NCBI GenBank assembly: GCA_014860395.1
Contig: JACZJU010000109.1
Span: 1-46,326, forward strand
DNA: 46,326 nt
From: Burkholderiales bacterium
Lineage (GTDB): Bacteria; Pseudomonadota; Gammaproteobacteria; Burkholderiales; SG8-39
Direction: 5' to 3'
Numbering within the stretch: position 1 is the stretch's first letter; each line of letters begins with the position of its first letter. Below, one piece after another: positions 1 to 9,500 of the stretch. A model generated the notes under the pieces. That model made no database searches. It was not told the DNA's origin and worked only from the letters and a program-made list of their open reading frames with translations. Both the position numbers and the translations under genes were made by a program.

Positions 1-417
1 CCTTACCTGATCCCATTTCTCGACGTCACCGACAACGTGGCGGTGCTGCCGATGCTCGCAGGCGTGTCCAATGCCAAGGCGCGGGAGCGCGCGCGGGAGA
101 TGCTCTCCGCGCTGGACGTCGGCCATCGCGCGCAGGCTCAGGTGCCGCAGCTTTCAGGCGGCGAGCAGCAGCGCGTGGCGATTGCGCGCGCCCTGGTAAA
201 CCAGGCGCCGATCATTCTCGCCGACGAACCCACGGCGCCGCTGGACAGCGAGCGTGCGCTGACGGTAATCCGCATCCTCAACGAAATGGCGCAGCGCTTC
301 GGCACCGCGATCATCGTCGTCACCCACGACGAGAAGATCATTCCGACGTTCCGGCGCATCTACCATATCCGCGACGGTCGCACCTACGAGGAAGCCGGCG
401 AGGGACGCGCCGCCTGA
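1..417 (+). CDS. ABC transporter ATP-binding protein, C-terminal part (MacB/LolD/DevA-like), cut by window edge
   Basis: The frame is open from base 1, so this is the last 138 residues of an ATPase whose Walker A part lies outside the window. Seen: the ABC signature LSGGEQQRVAIARAL at visible residues 51-65, Walker B with ILADEPT near residue 71, the D-loop written APLDSE, and the switch histidine in VVTHDE. The C-terminus runs IYHIRDGRTYEE. The signature type and short C-terminus are those of ATPases paired with MacB/FtsX-type permeases (LolD, MacB, DevA groups), which drive export or lipoprotein release at the inner membrane. The ending resembles the DevA branch, but that is from memory of the family. 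The partner permease should lie just left of the window. The gene converges on narL across about 117 bases in which I see only a weak 6-bp stem. Confidence 0.85.
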   Translation, partial: PYLIPFLDVTDNVAVLPMLAGVSNAKARERAREMLSALDVGHRAQAQVPQLSGGEQQRVAIARALVNQAPIILADEPTAPLDSERALTVIRILNEMAQRFGTAIIVVTHDEKIIPTFRRIYHIRDGRTYEEAGEGRAA

Positions 418-534
418 GGTCACGAACATTAGGCGCCGCGCAGATTCGCGCAGGTGGTTCCTGGTCGGGACCGAAATCTGAGGCGAGCAGGATTGCATCG
501 CCGCAGGTATTTGAGCAGGGTTTCTATCGGAACA

Positions 535-1188
535 TCAGCTGCCCTGCTTGCCGCCGCGGCCCACGGCCCACACCGCCGCCTCCAGCCGTGAGCGGAAGCC
601 GAGCTTCTTCAGCAGGTTCTTGACGTGCACTTTGACGGTTGCTTCGGTGATGTCGAGGCTGCGCGCGATCAGCTTGTTCGACAAGCCATGCGCCAAACTG
701 TTCAGGATTTCCTGCTCGCGCTTGGTCAGCGTGGCGCTATCGCGCTGGTTTGCCGTGGCTTCTTCGCGGATGGCGCGGGCGAGCAGGCCGTTCAAGCGTT
801 CGCCGATTACGGTGCTGCCGTTCAGCGTCTGGTCGATCGCGGCGAGCAGATCCTCGGGCTCCATGTCCTTGAGCAGGTAACCATCCGCGCCGCTGCGGAT
901 CGCGGCCACCAGGTCGTCCGCATTGTCGGAGACGGTGAGGATCACCACGCGGCAATCGAGGCCCGCATCGCGGATCGCCTTGAGCGTGTCGATGCCGTTC
1001 ATGCTCTTCATGTGCAGGTCGAGCAGGATCAGGTCGGGATCGAGTTCCTTCGCCTTGGCGACGCCCAGTTCGCCATTGGGCGCCTCGCCCACCAGTTGCA
1101 GGTGAGGGGCCATGGCGATCAGCTGCGATACGCCTTTGCGGAACAGCGGGTGGTCATCGATGATCAGAATGCGGTTGCCTTCGCTCAT
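535..1188 (-). CDS. narL: Nitrate/nitrite response regulator NarL
   Basis: Response regulator of 217 residues, close to the usual NarL length. The receiver domain has the acidic pair D11-D12, the phospho-acceptor D57 in LLDLHM, and the conserved Thr (LTVSD) and Lys (LLKDM). A LuxR-type helix-turn-helix follows from about residue 150, with LTKREQEILN and ATVKVHVKNLLKKL as the recognition region. The start was chosen at the Met that begins MSEGNRILIIDDHP; the frame remains open far upstream, but that stretch is out-of-frame narX sequence. The ATG overlaps the narX stop by four bases (ATGA), so the pair is translationally coupled. In the family, phosphorylated NarL binds TACYYMT heptamers and activates nar genes in nitrate. 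The divergent narK-narGHJI genes are the obvious targets. NarP and other LuxR-type regulators are less likely because narX is directly adjacent. Confidence 0.93.
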   Translation of the reverse strand: MSEGNRILIIDDHPLFRKGVSQLIAMAPHLQLVGEAPNGELGVAKAKELDPDLILLDLHMKSMNGIDTLKAIRDAGLDCRVVILTVSDNADDLVAAIRSGADGYLLKDMEPEDLLAAIDQTLNGSTVIGERLNGLLARAIREEATANQRDSATLTKREQEILNSLAHGLSNKLIARSLDITEATVKVHVKNLLKKLGFRSRLEAAVWAVGRGGKQGS

Positions 1189-3077
1189 GTTGCCGCCGCG
1201 ATTTCTGGGGTCGCGGCGACCCGAAATGGCCCGCGCGGGGCAAATTCCAGCTCCACGCGCGTGCCGCCCTCGGCGCGGCGGACCACCTTCAGCATGCCGT
1301 CTAGCGTCGCGGCGCGATCGCGCATAATCGCCAGGCCGTAGTGATGCGTCGGCGACTCGGCGTCCCGGATGCCGACGCCATCGTCGTCCACCGTCACTTG
1401 GACGCGGCCCTGCTCGATCGCGAGGCGCACTTCGGCATGGCGCGCGTGGGCATGGTGCTCGACATTGGTGAGCGCCTCGCGCACCACCTGCAGCACGTGA
1501 ATCTGCTCGCTCGAATCGAGCTCGTGGCCAAGCAGCCGGTCGTGCAGGCTGACCTCTATCCCGGCGCGCTGCGAAAACTCGCGGACGGTTTCCTGCAGGG
1601 CCTCGGACAGGCCGCGGCCGTCTATGCGCAGGCGGAACGTGGTGAGCAGCTCGCGCAGCTGCCGGTAGGCGTTGTTGATCCCCAGCTTCAGTTCGTCGAC
1701 TACATCGGCCGTCTGCGCGAGCGCGCCGCTGGCACTGAGCTGCACTTTGAGGCGCGTCACCTGGATCTTCAGGTAGGTGAGGGACTGCGCAAGCGAATCG
1801 TGCAGCTCGCGCGCGATCACCGAACGCTCTTCCAGTAGCGCGATGCCGCGACGCTCGTCGCTGCGCTTGGCGGTGGCGAAGGCCGCGCCGATGTGGTGTC
1901 CGACCGATCCCAGCAGCTTCATCTTCCACTCTTCGATCTCGATGCCGGCAGGTAGTTGCAGCAGCATCACGCCGTAGGGTTTGCCGCCTTCGGATAGCGG
2001 CACCGAGAGCATGCGCGCATCACCGGCGCCGACGATGCGCACGCCGGACTCGCCTGCTGCGGCGCCGAAACATTCGTCACAGCGTTCTTGCTGGCACCAT
2101 GATCTGGCCTGCTCGCTGTCGGCGTGGATGGCGACGGGAAAGCCGCGCCGGTCGTTTTCTTCCCGCGCGCAGATTGCCCCGGCCTTGAGGCCGGTGACGC
2201 GCTCGACGTCGCGCATCACGCCGTCGAGCGTGGTCTGCGTGAGCGGGTTCTCGGCGAGCGTGCGCGTGGTGTTGTACAGCACCTCCAGCGACACGTTGGT
2301 GCGCGCGAGCTGTTCGGTTTTCTCCTGCACCCGCGCTTCCAGCGTCGCGTAGCTGCGCGAGAGATCCTCCACCATGTAGTTGAACGACTGCCCCAACTGC
2401 CCGAGTTCGTCCTTGCCCGCATGCCGGGCGCGCACACTGAAGTCACCGGCGCGCACGCGGCGGGCGCAGGCGAGCAAATCGCCCAGCGGCACGATGACCT
2501 GCGCGTGCATGAGGTACAGCGAAATGAACATCACCACCACGATCGCGAACAGTCCCGCGCCCTGGATCAGACGCAGCGCCTGAATGCGCTGTTCCAGGTC
2601 GTGTTCCAGCAGGTACACCAGGCGGTCGACATCGAGCACGTAGGCGGACATGCGCGCGACGAAGGCGTCGCGCGCCGGGACGCCCTCGGTGACGGCGCGT
2701 GCGATGGCGGGTTTGAGCGTGTCCCTCCAGTTCATTGCGACGCGGTCGTAGGCGCGGCGCGTCGGGTCGGCTGCATTCGCGGGCACGCCGCCTGCAAGCT
2801 GCGAGCTGTTGAGGCGTGCTTCAAATTCCTCTTCCGCCCGCTGCAACTCGGCCGGCGGATGTCCATTGTCGCCCGCGCGCAGCACCTGGACCGTGATCCA
2901 GTAAGACTGCATTCTGAGGCTGCCGGCGACGTTGATCGCGGCGGCCTTGCCGGTTGACAGTTCGGCGAACACGGTGGCGCTGATAGTGGCGGCGAGCGCC
3001 AGGAGCACGATGGCCCCGAGTGCGATCCCCAGTCTGACCACCAGGGATTCGGCGAAAAAGCGACCGTCGATTTTCAT
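1185..3077 (-). CDS. narX: Nitrate/nitrite sensor histidine kinase NarX
   Basis: Membrane histidine kinase of 630 residues. A first membrane segment lies at about 12-38 and is followed by the nitrate-binding P-box (residues 46-61, including AGSLRMQSYWI). The periplasmic helical sensor runs to about 170 and a second membrane segment lies at 172-195. Then come a HAMP domain, a central GAF-like region with a cysteine cluster (C328, C333, C336), and the dimerisation/phosphotransfer helix with H426 in ARELHDSLAQS. The HPK7-type ATPase domain has its N-box in REALTNVEHH and G-box in DDDGVGI. This order matches NarX rather than the shorter-linker NarQ. The start is the Met of MKIDGRFF, preceded on its strand by AGGAG at normal distance; about 82 further open codons upstream lack family similarity. 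It forms an operon with narL and is divergent from narK. Confidence 0.92.
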   Translation of the reverse strand: MKIDGRFFAESLVVRLGIALGAIVLLALAATISATVFAELSTGKAAAINVAGSLRMQSYWITVQVLRAGDNGHPPAELQRAEEEFEARLNSSQLAGGVPANAADPTRRAYDRVAMNWRDTLKPAIARAVTEGVPARDAFVARMSAYVLDVDRLVYLLEHDLEQRIQALRLIQGAGLFAIVVVMFISLYLMHAQVIVPLGDLLACARRVRAGDFSVRARHAGKDELGQLGQSFNYMVEDLSRSYATLEARVQEKTEQLARTNVSLEVLYNTTRTLAENPLTQTTLDGVMRDVERVTGLKAGAICAREENDRRGFPVAIHADSEQARSWCQQERCDECFGAAAGESGVRIVGAGDARMLSVPLSEGGKPYGVMLLQLPAGIEIEEWKMKLLGSVGHHIGAAFATAKRSDERRGIALLEERSVIARELHDSLAQSLTYLKIQVTRLKVQLSASGALAQTADVVDELKLGINNAYRQLRELLTTFRLRIDGRGLSEALQETVREFSQRAGIEVSLHDRLLGHELDSSEQIHVLQVVREALTNVEHHAHARHAEVRLAIEQGRVQVTVDDDGVGIRDAESPTHHYGLAIMRDRAATLDGMLKVVRRAEGGTRVELEFAPRGPFRVAATPEIAAAT

Positions 3078-3379
3078 GATGCTTTGCTCCTGCGCGCCGA
3101 GCGACCCCAGCCGCGCTCTATTGGGTGTCGTTCCCATTTTGCCTTGTTGCCCCTGCCGGCGCCACTGCGGATACCGTGCTTGCCGGCTCAGCCGGCGAGG
3201 GATGCGCGCACTGACGCAATCGAGCAGGCGGGCCGGGACTACTACCAAGTGGGTAGTACGCCACATCGCGCACGATTTTGGCGTATTTCCCTGCGCATCG
3301 CGCGCGCTTAAACTCCATCGCAATTCAGTTTGGAAGTTATGGCGTCAATGAACGCGGTCTATTTGTGGAGGCACTGAAC
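3078..3379. promoter_or_regulatory. Divergent narX / narK control region
   Basis: This 302-base gap separates the divergent narX and narK starts and must hold both promoters. Visible structure: a perfect 7-bp inverted repeat at 3240-3258 (listed separately), and a GCCGGC-TCA-GCCGGC palindrome at 3182-3196. Good ribosome sites lie at both ends (AGGAG for narX, GTGGAGG for narK). I searched by eye for a full FNR box (TTGAT-N4-ATCAA) and for a NarL 7-2-7 pair and found neither. The minus strand at 3249-3255 reads TACCCAC, six of seven matches to a NarL heptamer. No convincing sigma-70 promoter was seen. Confidence 0.5.
3240..3258. promoter_or_regulatory. Perfect inverted repeat TACTACC-N5-GGTAGTA, candidate operator
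   Basis: The arms TACTACC (3240-3246) and GGTAGTA (3252-3258) are exact reverse complements around AAGTG. The site is about 120 bases before the narK start and 160 before the narX start, a good position for a two-way operator. Parts of it resemble NarL heptamers, but the spacing does not fit the known 7-2-7 arrangement, so the binding protein is uncertain. Confidence 0.4.
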
Positions 3380-4993
3380 ATGTCGGACATTAAAAAATGG
3401 GACGTGGAGGACGAAAAGTTCTGGGAGTCCACCGGCAAGGGCATCGCAAACCGGAATCTGTGGATTTCCATCCCAAGCCTGCTGGTCGGGTTTGCCGTCT
3501 GGATCCTCTGGAGCATGGTCACGGTGCAGATGATCAACGCCGGGTTTCCGTTCAAACCGGTGGAACTGTTCACGCTCTCGGCGATCTCCGGCCTGACCGG
3601 CGCGACGCTGCGCATTCCGTCGAGCTTTTTCATCCGCATCGCCGGCGGCCGCAACACCATCGTGTTCACGACCGCGCTGCTGATAATTCCGGCCCTGTTC
3701 ACTGGAATCGCGCTGCAGGATAAAAACACGCCGCTGTGGGTGTTCCAGATCCTCGCCTTTCTGTGCGGCTTCGGCGGCGGCAACTTCGCTTCATCGATGT
3801 CCAATATCAGCTTCTTCTTTCCGAAGCGCATGCAGGGTCTCGCCCTGGGTTTGAACGCCGGACTGGGGAACTTCGGCGTGACCACGATGCAGATCGTGGT
3901 GCCGCTGGTGATGACGTTTTCCCTGTTCGGCGCGCTGGGCGGTGACGGCATCCCGCTGGTGCAGGCTTCGGGCAGCCTGATCGGCAAGAGCGCGGCCGGA
4001 GCTATCACCTATATCCAGAATGCCGGCTTCGTCTGGCTGCTGCTGTTGGTGCCGCTTGCGTTCATCGGCTGGTTTGGCATGAACAACATCCTCACGCCTG
4101 AGGTTTCGCCGCATATCGGTTCGCCGCTGGCCGCGATGTCCAAGATCACCGGCATGCTGATGATCGGCTTCGTCACCGCCGCCGCCGGCCTGTATCTGAT
4201 CCTGCCCGCGCCTATCGGGCTGGGTGCGCCCGGCTGGGCGAAGTGGTTCATCCTCGCGGGCATCATCGCCGCCACGGTATTCCTGATGAAGCTGATCCCG
4301 GGCGAGATCAAGCCCAACCTGCAGCGCCAGTTCAAGATCTTCGGCAACAAGCACACCTGGATCATGAGCATCATCTATACGATGACTTTCGGCAGCTTCA
4401 TCGGCTATTCGGCCGGCTTCGCCCTGGCGATCAAGGTGATCTTCGGCTTCACGCACACGGTAGGCGCGGACGGAAGCATGACCAACGCGCTCAACCCGAA
4501 CGGTCCGTCGGCCTTGATGTATGCGTGGATGGGGCCTTTCATCGGCGCCCTGATTCGGCCCGTAGGCGGCTGGGTCGCCGACAAGGTGGGCGGCGCCAAG
4601 GTGACGCAAATCGTTTCCGTCGTGATGATCGCAGCGGCCCTGGGTGTCGCGTACTACATGAAATCGGCCTACCAGTCGGCGACGCCCGAGCAGTACTTCA
4701 TGCCGTTCTTCATTCTGTTCCTGGTCCTGTTCGCCGCCTCGGGGATAGGCAACGGCTCGACCTTCCGCACCATCGCCATCGTATTCCCGAAAGAGCAGGC
4801 CGGCCCGGTTCTGGGCTGGACTTCCGCGGTTGCGGCCTACGGCGCGTTCATCATTCCGCAGGTATTCGGCGAGCAGATCAAAGCCGCCACGCCGGAGAAC
4901 GCGCTGTACGGTTTCGCCATTTTCTACGCCGTGTGCCTGCTGCTGAACTGGTGGTACTACCTTGGCCCGAAAGCGGAATACGATAATCCGTGA
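3380..4993 (+). CDS. narK: NarK-family nitrate/nitrite transporter with extra two-helix insertion
   Basis: Major-facilitator nitrate/nitrite porter of 537 residues. It has the NarK2-type N-terminus (FWES....ANRNLWISIP). The first nitrate signature is GGGNFASSMSNISFFFP, and the second lies in SGIGNGSTFRTI. The two substrate-site arginines known from E. coli NarK sit in GATLRIP (R78) and ALIRPVGG. Compared with the next gene, about 70 extra residues lie between the sixth and seventh helices (bases about 4105-4320), holding two additional hydrophobic stretches, so 14 rather than 12 membrane helices are predicted. The start is the ATG with GTGGAGG eight bases upstream; an open extension of 34 codons upstream lacks similarity. 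It is the first gene of the rightward nar cluster and probably exchanges nitrate for nitrite. Confidence 0.9.
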   Translation: MSDIKKWDVEDEKFWESTGKGIANRNLWISIPSLLVGFAVWILWSMVTVQMINAGFPFKPVELFTLSAISGLTGATLRIPSSFFIRIAGGRNTIVFTTALLIIPALFTGIALQDKNTPLWVFQILAFLCGFGGGNFASSMSNISFFFPKRMQGLALGLNAGLGNFGVTTMQIVVPLVMTFSLFGALGGDGIPLVQASGSLIGKSAAGAITYIQNAGFVWLLLLVPLAFIGWFGMNNILTPEVSPHIGSPLAAMSKITGMLMIGFVTAAAGLYLILPAPIGLGAPGWAKWFILAGIIAATVFLMKLIPGEIKPNLQRQFKIFGNKHTWIMSIIYTMTFGSFIGYSAGFALAIKVIFGFTHTVGADGSMTNALNPNGPSALMYAWMGPFIGALIRPVGGWVADKVGGAKVTQIVSVVMIAAALGVAYYMKSAYQSATPEQYFMPFFILFLVLFAASGIGNGSTFRTIAIVFPKEQAGPVLGWTSAVAAYGAFIIPQVFGEQIKAATPENALYGFAIFYAVCLLLNWWYYLGPKAEYDNP

Positions 4994-5071
4994 GCCGCGG
5001 GGATCGGATTCGAGTGAACATCGCAAGCATAGGCACTGAGCGTTTCTGGTTATTTCCGGGAGGCATGCATC

Positions 5072-6457
5072 ATGGCGAGTCAGCCGATGACGCACTGGAA
5101 CGCGGAGGATTCCGCATTCTGGGAGGGCGAAGGCCGTGCCATCGCCAGCCGCAACCTGTGGATCTCGATTCCGGCACTGATGCTTGCGTTCGCCGTGTGG
5201 ATGGTGTGGAGCGCGGTGGTAGTCAACCTGCCCAACGTCGGCTTCGATTTGACGACACGGGAGCTGTTCTGGCTGGCGGCGCTGCCGGCGCTGTGCGGGG
5301 CGACGCTGCGCATCTTCTACTCCTTCATGGTGCCGATCTTCGGCGGCCGCCGCTGGACCGCGATCGCCACGGCCTCGCTGTTGCTGCCTGCGCTCGGCAT
5401 CGGGTTCGCGGTGCGGGACCCGGGCACCAGCTATTCGACGCTGGTGGTGCTGGCGCTGCTGTGCGGGCTGGGCGGCGGCAATTTCGCCTCAAGCATGGCC
5501 AACATCAACTTCTTCTTCCCGAAGGCGCAGAAGGGCACGGCGCTCGGCCTGAATGCCGGGCTGGGCAACCTCGGCGTGTCGCTGGCGCAGTTCGTCGTGC
5601 CGGCGGTCATCACCATCGGAATGTTCGGCGCGCTGGGAGGCGAGCCGCAGACCTGGACCCGGGGCGCCGAGGTCAAGCAGTTGTGGCTGCAGAACGCCGG
5701 CTTTGTCTGGGTGCCTTTCATCGTGTTGTGCACGCTGGCGGCCTGGTTCGGCATGAACGATCTTGCGCCGGCCAAGGCCTCGTTTTCCGAGCAGACGAGG
5801 ATCTTCAGGCGCAAGCACAGCTGGATCATGTGCTGGCTTTATCTGGGAACCTTCGGCTCGTTCATCGGCTACTCGGCGGGTTTTCCGCTGCTCAGCCAGA
5901 GTCAGTTTCCGCAGGCCAACGCGCTATCCTATGCATGGCTGGGGCCGTTGATCGCCGCGCTGATACGTCCTCTGGGCGGCTGGCTTGCCGACAAGCTGGG
6001 CGGCGCCCGCGTGACGTTGTGGACTTTCGCTGCGATGGCGGCCGGGGTGCTGGGCGTCCTTGGATTTCTTCCCGAGAGCGGACAGGGCGGAAGCTTCTAT
6101 GGCTTCCTCGCGATGTTCATGCTGCTGTTTGCGGCGTCGGGCATAGGCAACGGCTCGACCTTCCGCATGATCCCGGTGATCTCCATGAATCAGCACCTGC
6201 GCGCCGCTGCCGGCGGCGGTCCGCATGCCGAGGATCGAGCCGTGCACAACGCCAACACGGAATCCGCGGCGGTGCTCGGATTTGCTTCGGCGATCGGCGC
6301 CTATGGCGGCTTTTTCATTCCGATGAGCTACGGCGTGTCGATATCGCTGAGCGGCACGGCGCACGCCGCGCTGGCTACTTTTTTGGTGTTTTACCTGGTC
6401 TGCATTGCAACGACGTGGTGGTACTACGCGCGGCGCCGGGCGCCGATGCCATGTTGA
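5072..6457 (+). CDS. narK: NarK2-type nitrate/nitrite antiporter
   Basis: Second separate NarK protein, 461 residues, the usual 12-helix length. The N-terminus reads WNAEDSAFWE then SRNLWISIP. The nitrate signatures are GGGNFASSMANINFFFP and SGIGNGSTFRMIP. The substrate arginines are in GATLRIFYSF and ALIRPLGGWLADK. A long loop before the last helices (near TESAAVLGFASAIGAYGG) is typical of NarK2 forms. The start is the ATG preceded by GGGAGG eight bases upstream, 78 bases after the previous narK stop and 55 bases before narG. Position directly before narGHJI and the NarK2 type suggest nitrate/nitrite exchange during anaerobic respiration; this direction is inferred from the family. It is clearly diverged from the first narK rather than a recent duplicate. 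Confidence 0.93.
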   Translation: MASQPMTHWNAEDSAFWEGEGRAIASRNLWISIPALMLAFAVWMVWSAVVVNLPNVGFDLTTRELFWLAALPALCGATLRIFYSFMVPIFGGRRWTAIATASLLLPALGIGFAVRDPGTSYSTLVVLALLCGLGGGNFASSMANINFFFPKAQKGTALGLNAGLGNLGVSLAQFVVPAVITIGMFGALGGEPQTWTRGAEVKQLWLQNAGFVWVPFIVLCTLAAWFGMNDLAPAKASFSEQTRIFRRKHSWIMCWLYLGTFGSFIGYSAGFPLLSQSQFPQANALSYAWLGPLIAALIRPLGGWLADKLGGARVTLWTFAAMAAGVLGVLGFLPESGQGGSFYGFLAMFMLLFAASGIGNGSTFRMIPVISMNQHLRAAAGGGPHAEDRAVHNANTESAAVLGFASAIGAYGGFFIPMSYGVSISLSGTAHAALATFLVFYLVCIATTWWYYARRRAPMPC

Positions 6458-6512
6458 GGCAGGCATCCGTCATGTTTTGCAGAATGAATCCACGCAACGG
6501 AGAGGAACGAAC

Positions 6513-9500
6513 ATGAGCCATTTTCTCGATCGCCTTACTTATTTCGCGCAGGAAAGGGAGTCTTACGCCGACGGCCACGGCACGAAGACGCGCGAGGACC
6601 GTACGTGGGAGGAGGGCTATCGCCAGCGCTGGCAGCATGACAAGATCGTGCGCTCGACCCACGGCGTCAACTGCACCGGCTCGTGCAGTTGGAAAATCTA
6701 CGTCAAGGGCGGGATCGTCACCTGGGAGACGCAGCAGACCGACTATCCGCGCACGCGTCCCGACCTGCCCAATCATGAGCCGCGCGGCTGCTCGCGCGGC
6801 GCCTCGTATTCCTGGTACATGTACAGCGCCAACCGGGTGAAGTACCCGATGGTGCGCGGGCGCCTCTTGCGTGCGTGGCGCGAGGCGCGCAAGTTGCTCG
6901 GCCCGGTCGAAGCCTGGGCTTCCATCGTCGAATCGCCGCAGGCCTCGAACGACTACAAATCGCGGCGCGGCCTCGGCGGTTTCGTGCGTTCGAGTTGGGA
7001 GGAAGCCAACGAGATCATCGCCTCCGCAAACGTCTACACCATCAAGAAGCATGGCCCCGATCGCGTGGTCGGGTTTTCGCCGATTCCGGCGATGTCCATG
7101 GTGTCTTACGCTGCGGGCAGCCGCTACCTGTCGCTGATCGGCGGTGTGTGCATGAGCTTCTACGATTGGTACTGCGACCTGCCGCCGGCGAGCCCGCAGA
7201 CCTGGGGCGAGCAGACCGACGTGCCCGAATCGGCCGACTGGTACAACTCCACTTTTATCATGGCCTGGGGCTCGAACGTGCCGCAGACGCGCACGCCGGA
7301 TGCGCACTTCTTCACCGAGGTGCGCTACAAAGGTGCGAAGATCGTTTCGGTCACGCCGGACTACTCGGAGGTGGCCAAACTCGGCGATCTGTGGCTGCAT
7401 CCCAAGCAGGGCACCGATGCGGCGCTGGCGATGGCGATGGGGCATGTGATCCTGAAGGAGTTCCACCTGGATAAGCCGTCCGCCTATTTCCAGGACTATG
7501 CGCGCCGCTATACCGACCTGCCGATGCTGGTTAAGCTGGTCAAGCGCGACGGGCGCTACGTGCCCGACCGCTTTCTGCGCGCCACGGATTTCTCGGACAA
7601 GCTCTCGCAGGCGAATAATCCTGAATGGAAGACGGTCGCTTTGGACGAAAGCTCCGGCAAAGTGGTGGTGCCGAACGGTTCGATCGGCTTTCGCTGGGGG
7701 CAGACCGACGGCAAATGGAACCTGGAGGAGAGGGAGGCAGGGGGAGGGGAGGCGAAGCTGTGTGTGTCGCTGATCGACCGGCGCGACGAGGTCGCGCCGG
7801 TCGCCTTTCCCTATTTCGGCGGCATCGTCACCGAGAATTTCACCCATAACGAACAGGGCAATGACGTTCTGTTGCGCAATGTTCCGGTAAAAAAACTGCA
7901 GCTCGCCGAGGGCGAAATCCTGGTGGCAAGCGTGTTCGACCTGCTGGTCGCCAATTACGGCATCGACCGCGACCTGGGCGGCGACAACGTCGCAGCGAGC
8001 TACGACCAGAACGTTCCCTACACCCCCGCCTGGCAGGAAGCCATCACCGGGGTGAAGGCTGCCGACGTGATTTCGGTTGCGCGCCAGTTCGCCGAAAACG
8101 CCGACAAGACCCATGGCAAATCGATGGTGATCATCGGCGCGGGCATGAATCACTGGTATCACTGCGACATGAACTACCGCGGCATCATCAACATGTTGGT
8201 CATGTGCGGCTGCGTCGGCGTATCTGGCGGCGGCTGGGCGCATTACGTGGGGCAGGAGAAGCTGCGCCCGCAGACCGGCTGGACCGCGCTCGCCTTCGCG
8301 CTCGACTGGCATCGCCCGCCGCGGCAGCAGAACTCCACCTCGTTCTTCTACGCGCACACCGATCAGTGGCGCTACGAGAAGCTCGCGATCAGCGAAATCC
8401 TCTCGCCACTCGCGGATCCGAAGGATTACACCGGCTCACTCATCGATTACAACGTGCGCGCGGAGCGCATGGGCTGGCTGCCCTCCGCCCCGCAGCTGCA
8501 GACCAATCCGATTCAGGTGGTGAAGGACGCCGAGGCCCTAGGCATGGACCCCAAGGACTATGCCGTGAAGTCGCTCAAGGACGGCAAGCTGCGCATGTCC
8601 TGCGATGATCCGGACAATCCGGCCAATTTTCCGAGGAATCTCTTCGTCTGGCGCTCCAACCTGCTCGGCTCTTCGGGCAAGGGGCACGAGTATTTCCTCA
8701 AGCACCTTCTGGGCACGACGCACGGCGTGCAGGGAAAGGACCTGGGTGCCGAAGGCGGTGCAAAACCGGAGGAAGTGGCTTGGCGCGAAACGGCTCCCGA
8801 GGGCAAGCTCGATCTGCTGGTGACCTTGGATTTCCGTATGTCAACCACGTGCCTGTATTCGGACATCGTTTTGCCCACTGCCACCTGGTACGAGAAGAAC
8901 GACCTCAACACTTCCGACATGCATCCGTTCATCCATCCGCTGTCCGCGGCGACCGACCCGGCGTGGGAGGCGCGGAACGACTGGGATATCTACAAAGGCT
9001 TCGCCAAGAAGTTCTCCGAGGTCTGCGTCGGGCATCTGGGCGTGGAAAAGGAACTGGTGCTGACGCCGCTGATGCACGACACGCCGGGAGAGCTGGCGCA
9101 AGCGCTGGACGTGAAGGAATGGAAAAAAGGCGAGTGCGACCTGGTGCCGGGCAAGACTGCGCCTACGATGACGGTGATCGAGCGCGACTATCCCAACACC
9201 TACAAGAAATTCACCGCGCTCGGCCCGCTGATGGCCAAGGTCGGCAACGGCGGCAAGGGCATCGCCTGGAATACGGAACACGAGGTGAAGCTGCTGGGCG
9301 AACTCAACTATGCGGTGACCGACGCGGGTATCACCCAGGGCATGCCGCGGATAGAAACCGACATCGACGCCTCCGAAGTCATCCTGATGCTGGCGCCCGA
9401 GACCAACGGCGAGGTCGCGGTGAAGGCGTGGGACGCGCTGTCGAAAATCACTGGTCGCGAACACGCTCATCTGGCACACCCGAAGGAGGACGAGAAGCTG

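Noticed and set aside
3260..3379. Possible FNR box upstream of narK
   Set aside because: No pair of TTGAT/ATCAA half-sites with four-base spacing was found; the nearest words match only one half weakly.
4990..6516. Long plus-strand frame (about 508 codons) overlapping the second narK
   Set aside because: Its translation is Arg/Gly-rich and unrelated to known proteins, whereas the other frame gives a complete NarK with all motifs and a ribosome site.
6375..8357. Very long open frame (about 660 codons) antisense to narG
   Set aside because: It is a product of high GC third positions in narG, has Arg/His/Ala-rich low-complexity translation with no recognisable family, and lies opposite a fully conserved gene.
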